Of a stretch of 64,000 nt of DNA, positions 1-12,994 are shown one piece after another. The translations under genes were made by a program, and so were the position numbers. Origin of the DNA: Hofstenia miamia (Eukaryota > Xenacoelomorpha > Acoela); assembly GCA_004352715.1 (NCBI GenBank), contig SCFE01000111.1, forward strand, positions 1,455,448 through 1,519,447, given 5' to 3'. Under the pieces are notes generated by a model. That model saw only the letters and a list, made by a program, of their open reading frames with translations, ran no database searches and was not told the DNA's origin. How positions within the stretch are numbered: the first letter of the stretch is position 1; each line of letters begins with the position of its first letter.

Positions 1-60
1 CCCCGCTTTGGGAGCAATTTTTCGTGGATAAAGGTGCGGCTTATACACGGGTAAATACGG
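1..60. repeat. Probable MITE terminus, cut by the window edge
   Basis: The first 60 bases hold the string GCGGCTTATACACGGGTAAA followed by TACGGTA. This resembles the end of a dispersed non-autonomous DNA transposon seen in many animal genomes, in which a GCGGCTTATA-type block lies next to a TACGGTA-type terminus. Only one end is inside the window, so neither the element length nor a target-site duplication can be given. The assignment is by memory of the motif only. Confidence 0.3.
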
Positions 61-475
61 TATATTATTATGTGCACAATATTATTTACAGTGATAACTA
101 AAAATTTACATTTTTTTACAGTACAGGGACATTTAAAAGTTATACTAATTATATTCAAAATGTAGGGTTTCAAGTTATAACAAATAAGAATTATTCTTTG
201 TTCATAAATAGGGTTCGCTAGACACTAGTAATGACAAAGTCGATGCCAGTATATTCAAGAATTGACACTAGTAGAGATGACTTCACTTGCACTTCAAACT
301 TGATCAGACCTGGCTGCTTCAGCATCACACCTGAACTGATTTAAGCCTGCTTAATCGTGATGTCCATAAATGCAACATCTACCCTGCTTTTACTCTTTGC
401 CTGAATGCAAAAATTAGTTTTAGGTATTAACATATTCTAAATCTAGAAGAATTTATTTTTCAGACTTAAACAAAT

Positions 476-497
476 CATAATAATAATAATAATAATA
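476..497. repeat. (TAA)n microsatellite
   Basis: About seven uninterrupted TAA units, just beyond the 3' end of the minus-strand LINE relic that follows. Such trinucleotide runs can be LINE 3' tails, but the orientation here would need the tail on the minus strand, which fits TTA units. Confidence 0.7.
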
Positions 498-559
498 ACG
501 TATTTTATGATTATGCATCTGAAAATAACATTCAGAAGATACAGTTTACAAATTTACAG

Positions 560-2300
560 ATACGGATGCTTCAGGTCTCTGTTTCGAAAGATTTTGAGGT
601 TTTGATATTTCTTCACCAGAATCGTTGGAGGCATATGTGGCTTTGATCTCTCTGCAACAAATTGTTTTCTATTAGGAAGGATGTGTCGAAGGTGGGTGTG
701 TTGAGTTTGATTGGATCTTGCAGAATAATTGCTCATCTTTAGCTTTTATCAAATCATGTATTGATGTAAACGATTGGATGATTCCGAATCGGATAGCTTT
801 CTTCTGTGTTCTATCAATGTAGGCCAACGTTGTCTTGTTCTCTGCTGCGTACGCTTCAAGTCCATAATTAATAAAGCTGACAATAATACTAGAATACAAC
901 AGTTCCAGCTCAGCAGTTGAGTATCCCAAACATTTAAGCTTTAGGAGCAAGTAAGTGTGCCGGTTAATCTTTTTCGTTTAATTCAGAAAATGACTTTGAA
1001 AACTAAGGAGGGTGGCTGGATATTTTAATTCCAAGTATTTTCACTTTACTTACAAATATGAAATTCTGAGTATTTTGGGTGGGTATGTGACAATTTCTTC
1101 GAAGAAGCATTATGAGCTCTTTTGATTTGGTAGCATTTATCAGGAAATTCTGATCTCTGTACCATTTTGCTATAAACAGCGAAATTTCACATGCGTCATC
1201 TTCTCCATTTTCTCCCAAACAAATACTGTAATTCTGGAATCTTCAAGTTATACAATCTTAAAATATACAGGACCTTGGACAGTGCCTTGTGGAACTCCAA
1301 GATTTGTGTTGCCTTTCTATTAACAATTACCCGTTGCTGTCTATTTGTCAGGAAGTCGGCACACCAGGACACTATGACCAGGACCTTTATTATTTCTGGA
1401 TATGAGTCCAATTTTTTTTATAATACGTGAATGTTCAACACGATCGAAGGCTTTTGACAAATCTATTGATAAGATATGAGCATATTCGAATCCTTCATTC
1501 CTTTTCATATGTGACTAATTTTGTATTTCTATAATAAGCCAACTGTAGCGCCAAAAGTACGGAAGCCATGTTGATTTGGATCCAGGTGTTTATAATAAAC
1601 CACAGTAAGACGAAACTTTATAAGACGTTCAAGAATTCTTGCCAGAATGGGTGTAATTGACACAGGACGGAGATTTCTTACTTGCGGTGTAGGCGTTTTA
1701 AGTATGGGAATGACATTTGCACACTTGCAGATTTGCGGAACTTTCACTCATTATAAGCTCAAATTCAATAAGTATTGAACTGGCTGTGCAAGTATATGCG
1801 CATTTTCTTATATTATAAACGAAGGGATACCATCACACCTACAAGCTGTTTTTCTTAGATAGCTAAGTGCATGGTAGACCTGGTGTAGGGTGAAATCATT
1901 TGCAGTAAACATTGTTGGGGGATTGTAGAGAAAAATTTCATCAGTTGTAGATATCTCACAAACAACTTATTTATAATATCAGGATTGAATCCAAGGGTAG
2001 AACGTCTGACCTGTGTAATAATTCACTTCGGCCAACCATTTCTTTGTTCACTTCTTTATTGAATTACTTCTAACGGTTTCCATGAGTACTTTCTTTATCT
2101 GATGCTCTAGCTCACAGGACTTGATTGATTGTTTCCATTGTTGGTATTTGCATTTCTTACTGAGTAGATGTTTTAAGAGTGGCATCATGTAAGGGGGATC
2201 ATTTTTTTCATTTTCGCTCTTTTAATGCGACAGGCTGTGGTCAGACATTCTAATACCAAATAATTAAAACGTTCTACCGCAGTGTCAATTTTGTTTGTGT
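560..2300 (-). pseudogene. LINE reverse-transcriptase relic
   Basis: Minus-strand reading shows the parts of a non-LTR RT in the right order but in several frames. Near 1,780-1,900 is a linker with CDGIPSFII and LNLSL. At 1,529-1,747 are ANVIPILKT and RPVSITPILARILERLI. At 1,440-1,480 is the catalytic block SIDLSKAFDRVEHS. A degenerate metal-binding block reads GEDD in place of YADD near 1,200. The post-palm region (LLYSSIIVSFINYGLEAYA, then DRTQKKAIRFGI) lies at 670-950. Upstream, 1,960-2,290 looks like the region between endonuclease and RT. No frame is open for more than about 90 codons, so it is dead. The exact clade cannot be told by eye; jockey/CR1-like is a guess. Confidence 0.8.
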
Positions 2301-3419
2301 ATATTGTGTATATATATCATGCAGCCATAGTAACATATTCCTATTGTCTTTTATACATGCTAGGTATAATACTAGTGCAATTTAGAGGAAAGTTGACATA
2401 AACTTGTTATTGGGTAAACAGATTAACCTTATAGTTAGTTGAAATCCAATCCTAAATTAACAAAGGGTTTGCCATTAACGTACTGAACTTTTAATAAGAA
2501 TTTTTGTATTTAATAAAACCAGTGACATGTAATTAATCAAACAATAAGGATAGAGTCAAGCCTGACTATTATCCTGTTTTGACCCGTACCTGATTTACGA
2601 CCATTCAAACCTGACATGATTAATCCTTATAGATCTGATGCAAAAATCCTGACCTGACTCAAAATTAGCTACTATTGTCAAATTCGCGCAGCTGAATGCA
2701 AAACGTTTGAACTATTTACAGTACTACTGTACATGCAAAAAATATTAAGGGTTTATGTTTAACGATTCTCTATTGAGGAGATATTAGTGTTTTGTGTTTA
2801 CAGATTTGACACTGTCAGTGCGAGCCCTGCGCCCGTATATCTTCCAATGTCCAATGACCACCTCCTGCTCTATGGAATTGACCTGGCAGCTCTGTCCGCT
2901 CACTATCTATTGATAATTAGGTAAAAAGAAACATTCACAAAAGTCCTATAAATTTTGTCTTTTCAAAGATCAGCAATAAAGATTTCACAACACGCAACTA
3001 AAGCTGAGTTCAAATATTCGGTGGTTCTTAACACAAAGAGTTTTTTAGAAGAATGAAAATTTGAATTGTTGTTTAAATCAAAATAGCCAAAGCGTAGCAT
3101 ATTTACTTAATCATTTTAACCTTAAACTGCCTATGCTCTTTATTAAAGACAAACTGTTCTTTTTCACACACAATTCTAAACAATTTCCTAAAATATATTG
3201 AAATTTCCAATTATTTTTAAAAAGTTTTAGATTTTAATCATTCCTAATGCTGAGTTAGTCAGAAGATCAAAAGCCTATAGGAACAACAACTCACTTTAGC
3301 TTAACAAAACCTAACTACATATGTGGATAAAATGGGAAGTGTTGATTTTCAAATGCAGCATGAAGGATTTAGATGGTGTATCCTAACCCTAATCCTGCCT
3401 TTGTTATTGAAGAAACATA
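2301..3419. other. Noncoding AT-rich stretch
   Basis: No sustained ORF, RNA gene or clear repeat boundary. A patch at 2,570-2,660 with alternating gacccg/cctga words may be a decayed MITE related to other GACCCG-ended elements in the window, but I could not place its ends. Confidence 0.5.
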
Positions 3420-4760
3420 TGTTAATACTTTTTTAGTTTGCTATGATGGTTATGTTTATAGAACGAATGTATATAACACAGGCGTCCTTCCCTTTGCTGA
3501 TCTTGACAATAGATTTCAGTATTAGAAATCAATTGAAATTTGTAATATGGGTTGAATATTTTGACTTTTATCTATTGATTCTCTTTGTTGATGATAATAA
3601 ATATTATCAAGCTTCCTTGCATTATTTCAACATGATCCACTAACACTTAATGCTTATAACCTGTCCTTAAAATGCGGAAAGGCTGTTTTTTACTAAATGA
3701 TGTCACTCATGTATTGAACACAGTTTCGACCAATTGGATAACTGAAAAAAGTCTTATACTTAATTATTATACATAAACTTTTCCTGATGTTGTTAAGACA
3801 GCGAACTTCAGTCATATTCATAAGTAGCTTTTGAGTGAAAATTCAAGTATTGTAAGACTTTCACCACACACATTGATCCATTATTAAATCTTTCAAATAT
3901 TCAGAGGCAAAATGTAAAACTGGCTCGAAGATTACTTAGTGGAAAACTGTAGAAATTGCTAATGAAACCAATATTTTTATTTCGATAAATTACCGTATCT
4001 TTACGATTTTAAAAGTGAAATCTGTTAGTGCAAATTCTAGTTTACTGGAATCAAATCGTGCTGTAAGATCATCGCAAATGATGAACGTTTTGATTTTTGT
4101 ATGTATATGGAAGGAATTGGTAAATGCATCACTCCAATTAACTTCAAACAGAGATGCTGCTCCTTATCTGAAGATATCAGCAATTTCATACATGTTCTAG
4201 GTTAATCTGGCTCGTTTTGTAATTTCAAAGTGATTAATTGAAAAGAGAAATTTGATCATTTTGGACGTCGTGGTAGTTGTGATTGTGATTATTATATTTC
4301 AATAGCTAATGTATTTGAGGCTGGTTGTATAGATAAAGCACAACTATTTGTTACTATTTCACAATTTATGGCAAATGATTTGCATTCATTGTCTTCTTGT
4401 GATTTACCTTTACCAGGCAATGATGCCATTGTTGTTGTTAGAATTGAAAAATATTAATGTATGTGGCGAAATAGAGAAGATTGCTTTGGCCTATGCTTAT
4501 GGTTACATAGAACACGAATTTCGTTTTGATCAACTAAACTAATTTACAGTAGATCGTGGTAGAGTTGTTATCTTTCATCTCTATTGTACACATTTATCTT
4601 ATTTTGCTATTTGACATTCTCGAAAGATTTCTGTGGAACGAGATTGGTAAAGGCTTTAAGATATATTACCTTAATTGTAAGATTGGCGAAAATGTTTGCG
4701 GGATACTTCAAATATCTTTTGTAATTTCAATGCATCAAACAAAACAGTGCTAAACATAAA
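3420..4760 (+). pseudogene. Decayed coding region, family not recognised
   Basis: Several short plus-strand ORFs in changing frames appear to form one decayed protein. Pieces include YDGYVYRTNVYNTGVLPF with ADLDNRF near 3,440, FDFCMYMEGIGKCITPINF near 4,090, a longer run near 4,250-4,450 containing VFEAGCIDKAQLFVTISQF and then LPLPGNDAIVVVRIE, and EIEKIALAYAYGYIEHEFRF near 4,470. Composition (mixed charged and hydrophobic residues, few low-complexity runs) looks like former coding sequence rather than chance. At least six frameshifts or stops are needed to read it through. I do not recognise the family; a mobile-element or captured gene is possible. Confidence 0.4.
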
Positions 4761-5057
4761 TTATATTTTTATATACTTTCAATGTTAAAATCGTTTAATT
4801 CTCGAATTTGCATCACTTTACGAATTATGTGATAAATTTATGTTTAGCTAAATTTTATTTATTACATTCGTATCAATATACTACAAGTGAATATAAACTT
4901 AAAAACTATTATAAAATGTAGGTTTTGCCAATTATTTCATTTCCATGATTTTAATATTGCTAATGTTAGACAGGATTGATTGGTGTTATAAATTTACAGC
5001 CTCAGCTACATTTTGTCAAAATCTCGTTGGCCTGGGCTGTGTATTAAGACCGCCTTG

Positions 5058-5123
<66 letters not shown>
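5058..5123. repeat. (TA)n microsatellite
   Basis: About 66 bases of TA repeats with two single-base interruptions (AAATA and ATTTA). Able to fold on itself; no adjacent element boundary is obvious. Confidence 0.95.
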
Positions 5124-5399
5124 GTTGCTTTATTTCTGATCTTTGAAATTTTTCTTTAATATCATTATTTAAACTGTCAATTTCGAAATTTTTGCAACTT
5201 TTGCAAATAATTTTAATGTTTACCGTTAAGTTTTTCTTTTTAGCTCTGTTAAACCTGGCACATATATTTCAGAGGCACATAAAAATATTTAGTGAAATGT
5301 AAGTTCTAAGCAGGAACCATTTTCCTTCTCTTACCATGAAATAAATTTATAAAATATCACAGCTTATTAATTTTAAAATTTGCTGTCTTTGATATAGAT

Positions 5400-6480
5400 A
5401 TAATTTACGTGGGTAGTCCGCAATCATCAATAAATAATCCTAAATATTTAAAGGAATTTTTCAGTTCAATTTTAGTGTTTTCATAGAAAATTGGCAAACT
5501 TTTGATCTCCAAAATTGTATTTTTTTAAACTATTGTGTACAATAACCATCTCCACAGTTTTAAGTGCAGATTTTCCGATTAGACATTTGATTGTCATTTC
5601 GAATCTTCTAAAATCTTCAATTGTTGCTATTTTTCCGATGATTCTCATGTCATATACCTACTCTTGATCTATATTTAAGTAAGCATTTGATATATCATCA
5701 GTTTGATCGGTAAGTAAAACATAACTCATATGTCCATCTTGTGGAACCCCAACAACTATATCTTTTTCTTCGGAAAATTCATTTTTTTTAAAATCTAAGG
5801 TACTGTTGTCATTTTTTCATGAATTGTCTAGCCACTTAGCAAGTCAAGGCGATGTTCTTCCTATCTTATTCAATGTTTTATTTTGTAAGATTGTGTTGAA
5901 ATCGCTGCAATAGTCTATTAACAATATTCTTACCACTGGTGTATTCTTCGTGTTCATGACTTCATAAATGCATTGCATTGTGTATAAGAGTATATCGCTT
6001 GTCTCACAGCTTGTTTTATAAGCTAATTGATTTTTATCCCATGTTTGCTTCATAATCTTTGTATGAACTTCAGCAATGAATTTATCTTGCTATAATTGGT
6101 GTAATCGTTATTGGCCGGAACAACTTTAAATTATCAGGCCTGACGAATTTATATTCTTTCTTTGGTATTGCTGTTACGACAGCTTTCTTCAATTTATCAG
6201 CATATACAGAACAAAGTTCTTGCCTAAACGTTTTATAAACCCATACTGGTATTTGTTAGTCCTTTAGATTTATTGCCCTTTGTTCATTTAAAATAGTTTC
6301 CAATTGGCCTTCTGTTACTGTAGGTTTAGTCTCCACGACCTTGTTTTCATAAAAAATGCCATCCCTATGTTTTTCATTGTAAAATCGGCTGAAGAAATTG
6401 TTTAACAATATGACTTCTTGTTTTCCTATACTTTTTTTGTCTCCCTGGTTTAAAATATTAAATGATATATTTTTTCTTTT
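5400..6480 (-). pseudogene. LINE RT relic, IDYxSxFNTI type
   Basis: On the minus strand, 6,050-6,190 gives AIPKKEYKFVRPDNLKLF and then RPITITPIIAR. At 5,844-6,053 is one open run from KQTWDKNQLAYKTSCETSD through the catalytic block LLIDYCSDFNTILQNKTLNK. At 5,700-5,770 is the degenerate GVPQ block, followed by the thumb start near 5,530. The block order and the IDYxSxFNTI signature match non-LTR RTs of the CR1/L2-like kind, different from the SIDLSKAFD relic at 560-2,300. Stops and shifts occur at about 5,720, 5,840 and 6,090. No endonuclease region was found upstream. Confidence 0.75.
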
Positions 6481-7442
6481 GTCATAGATTTAACCTTTTG
6501 CTCACTAATAAATGTAACTCTGTACAATATGTGTTTTTGTTTTTTGCTTTGCATTTTTATATTTGCATTATTCAAAACTTCCTTTTCTCTTTTAAAAGTT
6601 GTCCAGGGCCGCATCTTTTATTTTTTCCGTGAAATATTTTTGTGGTTGTTTCTCCTTACAGCATTTTTTTACAATGTCATATATCGTTTCTTCAACTTTA
6701 GAAACAACTATATCCTATATCTATAACGCAAAATTTATTTCGCATTTCCGACTCAATATATAATGAAACATTTTCATCGTTTTTATATATATATATATAT
6801 ATTTGTAAATTTTGATCTGCAATAAATTTTTGGAACAAGCTTAATTCATATGTGATATGAAATACTGTGGTTGACTATTGGTGCTTCATACTGAAATTTA
6901 TGTAGCTTAGGATTCATTAGATATACAATATTCAATAAGGACCCGTTAGGCATATAAGTATACTGGTCTACGCTGTTCTTAATGCCCAATGTATCCATAC
7001 ATTTTATTTTGTTTGATTCAAATAACCAGTCAGTATAACACAAGTTCTTACATACTGTTCGAAACATTGATGCAACAGTTTCCTTATTATTTACATTTAC
7101 AATAACAGTGATTGTGATGATTACTTGCTAAAACATCGGTCGACATACCATTTCCAACAATTCTATATCCTTAACAGATTTCAAAAATTATTTTTGATTC
7201 ACGTATAGTCCATTTCTTATGAATATATGATTTAAGTAATCAACCCTCCGAATCATTTTTTGCCACAGATATCTGTAATTCTATTCTGTCCGGAACAGTA
7301 GTAATTTGAAATTTCTTTGCTACCAGTCGGAATCTCAAAATGCATCTTGTTTTCTTGTAGTTTTACAACACATAAACTATATATTTTTATATAATATACG
7401 TGTTCTAAACGTTTTCCGTGACTAGAATTACTATTAAGTATA

Positions 7443-8219
7443 NNNNNNNNNNNNNNNNNNNNNNNNNNNNNNNNNNNNNNNNNNNNNNNNNNNNNNNNNN
7501 NNNNNNNNNNNNNNNNNNNNNNNNNNNNNNNNNNNNNNNNNNNNNNNNNNNNNNNNNNNNNNNNNNNNNNNNNNNNNNNNNNNNNNNNNNNNNNNNNNNN
7601 NNNNNNNNNNNNNNNNNNNNNNNNNNNNNNNNNNNNNNNNNNNNNNNNNNNNNNNNNNNNNNNNNNNNNNNNNNNNNNNNNNNNNNNNNNNNNNNNNNNN
7701 NNNNNNNNNNNNNNNNNNNNNNNNNNNNNNNNNNNNNNNNNNNNNNNNNNNNNNNNNNNNNNNNNNNNNNNNNNNNNNNNNNNNNNNNNNNNNNNNNNNN
7801 NNNNNNNNNNNNNNNNNNNNNNNNNNNNNNNNNNNNNNNNNNNNNNNNNNNNNNNNNNNNNNNNNNNNNNNNNNNNNNNNNNNNNNNNNNNNNNNNNNNN
7901 NNNNNNNNNNNNNNNNNNNNNNNNNNNNNNNNNNNNNNNNNNNNNNNNNNNNNNNNNNNNNNNNNNNNNNNNNNNNNNNNNNNNNNNNNNNNNNNNNNNN
8001 NNNNNNNNNNNNNNNNNNNNNNNNNNNNNNNNNNNNNNNNNNNNNNNNNNNNNNNNNNNNNNNNNNNNNNNNNNNNNNNNNNNNNNNNNNNNNNNNNNNN
8101 NNNNNNNNNNNNNNNNNNNNNNNNNNNNNNNNNNNNNNNNNNNNNNNNNNNNNNNNNNNNNNNNNNNNNNNNNNNNNNNNNNNNNNNNNNNNNNNNNNNN
8201 NNNNNNNNNNNNNNNNNNN
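7443..8219. other. Assembly gap (777 N)
   Basis: Run of 777 N. The non-round length suggests an estimated gap size, unlike the two 1000-N gaps later in the window. Confidence 0.99.
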
Positions 8220-8310
8220 TCATTTTCAAGCTTAAAAAAAATATATATTCTATTTCTATCCTTCAAAACGAAATTGGTCTATTCCTATGTCTTATGTGTT
8301 AACATAAAAT

Positions 8311-8311
<1 letters not shown>

Positions 8312-8350
<39 letters not shown>

Positions 8351-8368
8351 TTATTTATATATATATAG
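8312..8368. repeat. (TA)n microsatellite
   Basis: About 57 bases of TA units with TTTA interruptions in the 3' half. Confidence 0.95.
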
Positions 8369-9047
8369 GCTTATTCAATAACATATGGTTGATAATAATT
8401 TTTCAATTTTAACGAACTTTTCAGGAGATTTCTCTGTGGTGCCCATATCCACCTTGAAATGGAAACTTGTTATGTATCCTTCTTAAAGTGATTCGGTTGA
8501 TAATAGTACTTCAGGATTTTATTAACAATTATAATGAATAAATCCGGCAAAATGTATTCCAATTTTATGGAAAAGATTATCCAATCGATAACATGTATTC
8601 TAAGATAGGTTTTTGTCTATATCTATGTATCTATATCTATGTATTGATCTATATATATATATATATATATAACGTCTTCGTGGCCTTAGAAATGAGATTT
8701 TTATAAAACAAGTATTAATGAAGAAATGAAACGTTATCCAAACCGATATTGATAGAAAAGTTTAGAATAAGAAATTTAGAACTTTATGAATGATTTCATC
8801 TATTTGAAGTATAATCTAACAGCAACAATGCGAATTCAAACATGTGGGAGTTTATACATATTGTTCTTTTAAATTTTATATTTTTTTTTCAAATATTGCA
8901 ATTCCATAATTTGAATGGCAAAATGTAGAACAGGACTAAAATGACAACAATTAAGGAATCCTTGCACCGTTTGCCACAATTTATATTGTTTTGTAACACT
9001 GCAATCATTGTAATCAATAAATTTTGAAAATCACAAATAGAATTTCT

Positions 9048-9150
9048 TAACCGGATTTTAACCTGATTAACCGGCTCGTGCCGATTGACCGCCTTTAACC
9101 AGACTGGTTTAACCGGTTTTAACCTGACCGTATTAACCGGAACGGATCCA
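9048..9150. repeat. AACCGG-rich cluster, probable MITE remnant
   Basis: Repeated TTAACCGG, CCGGTTTTAACC and TTAACCAG words over 100 bases, followed by GGATCCAGCACTATAC. The clustering of short CCGG-cored palindromes in an otherwise AT-rich context looks like a hAT-type MITE with internal subrepeats. I could not pair two ends. Confidence 0.4.
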
Positions 9151-9715
9151 GCACTATACTACATGCAGGTTTATTATGAACAGAATGAAAAAATTTTTAG
9201 GAAAATGCTGCAATGAGCAAAGAACTATAATTATATAAATAGCCTTATAGCAAATATAGCAAATTCATCTTTCAAAAAAATTCAAATTTGATGTCAGCAT
9301 ATCCACATATAGAAGAATAATCGCCTTCAATCACTTTTGCAAATGCTGTGCAAACTTTGAATATAAATAGTTCCAGTCGATGAGTCACAATTGCTTTCTA
9401 GGTATTCTTCTACAGTATCCTCTATTTTTATTCTTTGAGACTGATTAGGGAAAACGAGCATAACCAGTTAAACACTAGTGTTATTTTAGGCAACAAATCG
9501 ATTTTTCCACATTTTTGAAGAATTTTATCCAAGCCTCTTAAGAAATATTGAAAACCTTTTACATGGACACATCTATGGGGTAGGGCACAGGTGCACCGCT
9601 ATCCTTTGAGGTAAGAGGGACTCAATAATATATTACTATAGAAGTTTATCCTTATTTTCACAAAATTATTGAAATGTTATGCAGTGTAGTATTTCAATAA
9701 TACTATGTAATTGAC

Positions 9716-9887
9716 CAGGGGGTACGCTAGATTTTCTAACAGAGGGACATTTCTATTATGATCAAGTTAGTAACCAAAATTCTTAATTTTTTAAATATTT
9801 TGCGCAAAATTTTTTGATTTAACCAATACAAATCAGTTTAAAAACCTGATGGAAACATTCTACCATGTTCCCTTGTGCAAGCCACTG
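9716..9887 (-). mobile_element. MITE family A copy 1 (hAT-like, CAGTGGCGTA ends)
   Basis: Read on the minus strand this 172-bp block starts CAGTGGCTTG and ends GCGTACCCCCTG. It shares the body of the copies at 13,730 and 18,422 (the AAATCAAAAAATTTT region and the blocks flanking CAGGTTT). The flanks are TAATTGAC on the left and TAATTGAA on the right, a 7/8 match for an 8-bp target-site duplication. It is shorter than the 243-bp copy because of an internal deletion. Confidence 0.7.
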
Positions 9888-11389
9888 TAATTGAAAATAG
9901 ATTATGACAAGGATGTGATGTTAATGCTCAGTAGGGCTGGATTGGTAAGGTATTTCTCATACCCACATCCATCCACATGAGGTTCATGTGTACCCCTACT
10001 GGATTTAACTGTAATTAATTACTCTAACTATAGCAATAATAAAAACTATACAAAATTTAAAATCTGTTGTATTTCCAGTATATGACCAGTAAGTTCTTTT
10101 ACTTTGTCACCGAACACCACATTTCACTGTGATGATGTTGGTAGCAGCTTAACTAATAGAATACAGATTCTCGCAGTAGGGATCCAGGGCATAGTTGGAA
10201 GTGGCTCGGGTTAAAATGCATTTGTGCGGGTTGCGGGTCGGATCGGAAATTTTTCATAAAACTTATATTATTGTATATTATATTATTGTACATTCCATTG
10301 ATGCTTTAAGCAAGTATTTACAAAGATTTACATTCAGAACCTCGTGGGATTAATTATGACAACACTTGCAGAGGCTAATTTATGCTTTTGGACGAAAAGT
10401 GCCGCGGGTTACGGGTTGCAGGTCGGGTCGGGCTTCAAAATCCTGACCCATTTCCAACCTTAGTACAGAAGTCCCCATACAATTGCATATTTTTTTAAAA
10501 ATATATCATATTTGTAAATTTTTGAAATATATTAGAAATGTTCGGTATAAATTTACTTAAATTTACAAAATTTTAACAAATTTGTATCATTTTTAAGAAT
10601 TGCTTAAAACAATGTTGAGATTCAATTTTTTTTACTATTATATGTTTTGAACATAAATGCAGTAACCCTTGAAAATTTGCTTAAAATTCATATAAATGAA
10701 CTAAATTTTTTTCAAATTATGTGAAAATGGGCAGGTTTTTTAGTGCCCCTCTTGGAGTACATGATTTTATAGGTGGGGAGGCTCAACCCCCTGAACCCCT
10801 TCCAAAGTACTTCTGGGGTAGGGTCCGCTCATGCAATGATGATTTGGGCTAAGATTAATTCTTGTACCGGAAGTAAATGCAAATAAGAATGTTTTTCACT
10901 AAGAAATTCGATTTTTGTAAAAATATTCAAAGTCTTTCCATGCATTATCTTCAATAATGAGGCTTTCTAATGTCCTTTGCGAATAACAACTATCCTAATA
11001 TATTTTTTTTCTGTATACGAACTATGTCAGAAGTTGTCTCGCCGTTTTCAGCTTTTAAATATCTTCACTAGTTTGGGCGTTATAAGCGTTTAAAAATAGC
11101 AGTATCAATGAATGATTCTTAGTTATGAAATCGTATTATAGGGTGGTAAGCAATTTAAACTAATGTTAATGATGATAAGCTATTTTGACAAAAGGATTGA
11201 TTTGGAAATGAAATGCTTAATTCTGAAAAATTTTTCTTTGAAACATTTAGTGCCCATTTTAATTGAATATAAGGTTTGTTATAAAAAAAACCTCTTATGT
11301 CAGTAAATACACATCTTGCCTACATTTATGAGCAGCCTATACATGCTGAAATACGTTGCAATTAAGTGCTACAGATTCCATTGCTAAAT
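9888..11389. other. Noncoding stretch
   Basis: No coding signal apart from the MITE-like block at 10,190-10,465. A GC-richer patch at 10,735-10,810 (GGCTCAACCCCCTGAACCCC) stands out and may be the end of another repeat. Confidence 0.5.
10190..10465. mobile_element. MITE with GTTGGAARTGGSTC ends
   Basis: The left end reads CATAGTTGGAAGTGGCTCGG and the right end, reversed, reads CTAAGGTTGGAAATGGGTCA. That is an imperfect terminal inverted repeat of about 20 bp. Just inside lie GCGGGTTGCGGGTCGG on the left and CGGGTTGCAGGTCGGGTCGG on the right, as direct GC-rich subterminal repeats. The ends resemble the GTTGGAACCGGG ends of the element at 59,687. No target-site duplication is clear. Confidence 0.55.
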
Positions 11390-11830
11390 TCATTGATTTA
11401 TGATCTTTGAATATCCCGGCATCATCGGTATATTGAATTAAGTTACTATCCGTCCCTTGAGTCAGACCATGTTTACAAAGAATGCATCGTTTGCTTTGAC
11501 ATTAGTATGCTATGATTACTATAATCAAAAGCTTCAGCAAGATCTAACCAGGCAATAGCTACGAATTTACTTCCTTTCTGGGATGATCTTCAGTTTTCTG
11601 TAGAATGTAACAAGGCATCAGTTGCCGAGATATTTAGTGCTTCATTATTTTAACATGTATATTCGCTCGAATACCTTGCTTATTAGAGAAGTATATGACC
11701 GATATGTTTTCGTAAGTGAATCATTTTGCCTTAAAATAGGAGTCACATGAGTATTCAAGTTTACATAAATGAAGCTAAATGTTTAAACCAAGACCAGTAA
11801 AGGATTTATCCACACATCTTTCAAAATCAC
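11390..11830 (-). pseudogene. LINE RT core relic
   Basis: On the minus strand 11,670-11,750 reads TPILRQNDSLTKTYRSYTSL and then ISKVFERIYM. At 11,500-11,570 an open block reads VAIAWLDLAEAFDYSNHSIL, which is the first catalytic aspartate block of a non-LTR RT (usually LDLSKAFDxVDHxIL). Stops interrupt the stretch between the two blocks. The 12,000-12,560 region may be its upstream part, but I could not read it. This is a third RT sequence type in the window. Confidence 0.65.
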
Positions 11831-12622
11831 TTGCCCTTAGGATCGTTAACCTTCGTAATCAGCTAGTTTCAGCCATTGAGAAACCATTTCAGGTTATCAT
11901 TATGCAAGGAATTTATTTTGCTGCAAGTTTAAACAAATAGAACTGAACATTAGCTTGACCAGATTTAATATAGCAATTCCTTTACAACGCGAATCACATT
12001 TGCCGTCTTGCATGAAAGAATCGTAAACTCAGTTTCATTATCTAACAACAGTAGTAAATAATTTCAGAATATCTGACGGGACCATAAATTTTGATTGAAA
12101 ATATACTGCTTGAGAATGATCCGACTCAATGGATTCTCTCGTGATACTTCAGCATAATAGACATCCGGACAGCTACAGAAAATAATTTCAGGGATTATCA
12201 AGTCTTCTTGTAAGGGAATCTACAACTGCAAATGCAGTCAAATCTTAAAAGTCCAGGGCATTGAAATCGTCTGCCTCAACATACCCATAAATTCAGTACT
12301 GACTAAAATGCTCGGAAAAATTCGATGCTAATTCTAGTATAAATTATTCATAAGAATGAGAATAACACTAAACTGGGGTTACAATCATTATTAATTTTTA
12401 GTCGCTAGGCTTCATATTGATATTACCGAACCGCTTATATCATCTTTATAATATCGATCAGTAGAAAAATTTGGAATTTTCCCTTTTTGGTACCTCAAGA
12501 TACGATGAATTTAGACATGTCTCGGGTGTAATAGCCTCATCAACGTTAAGAAGAATGATTTCAGTTAGTTAAAATTACTATATTCACAGACTTTATTGAC
12601 GGATTTTTCTCTTTTTTAGCAT

Positions 12623-12654
<32 letters not shown>

Positions 12655-12994
12655 GTTTGGGGCATCCATCATATCCACCTTACGTGTACTTATTATCTAG
12701 TTAATTGCTTGGTGAGCTCTTGAGCCAGGATCGTGCTAGAAAGAAACTTCTCAGGTAATACATCTTTGGGTCAGAAACCAGAAGTTTCAATCTGGGTAGA
12801 ATAGCACTCTTCAAATACACAACGAGAGGAAGATGAAACTGGGTTATCCTAAGAAATCTTTCGAATATACCGAAGCTTAGTCCCATTTTCTCGGCATACC
12901 CTGACAATGTTGTTACAACTGATTGCCTTAGCAATTCTCACAATATACAAGTTATTCCTTGGCAGGCATAACCTTGAGAATTGAATTGTCGTAA
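11831..12994. other. Stretch with one unrecognised minus-strand ORF
   Basis: Mostly unassigned. Minus-strand 12,701-13,031 has two overlapping open frames with coding-like content (RNNLYIVRIAKAISCNNIV, then VCRENGTKLRYIRKIS; and KDVLPEKFLSSTILAQELTK). I do not recognise it, and the MITE at 12,995 truncates it. A TA run lies at 12,622-12,654. Confidence 0.35.

Larger units (their letters stand above)
6481..9715. other. Noncoding stretch with a gap and microsatellites
   Basis: Outside the N block at 7,443-8,219 this stretch is AT-rich with no ORF I can defend. It holds TA runs near 6,784-6,802, 8,312-8,368 and 8,650-8,670. The long open frames that cross the N block are artefacts of translating N. 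Confidence 0.6.

Noticed and set aside
7253-8302. Long ORFs of 274-337 codons on both strands
   Set aside because: They exist only because N codons were translated through the 777-N gap; the real flanks are short and noncoding.
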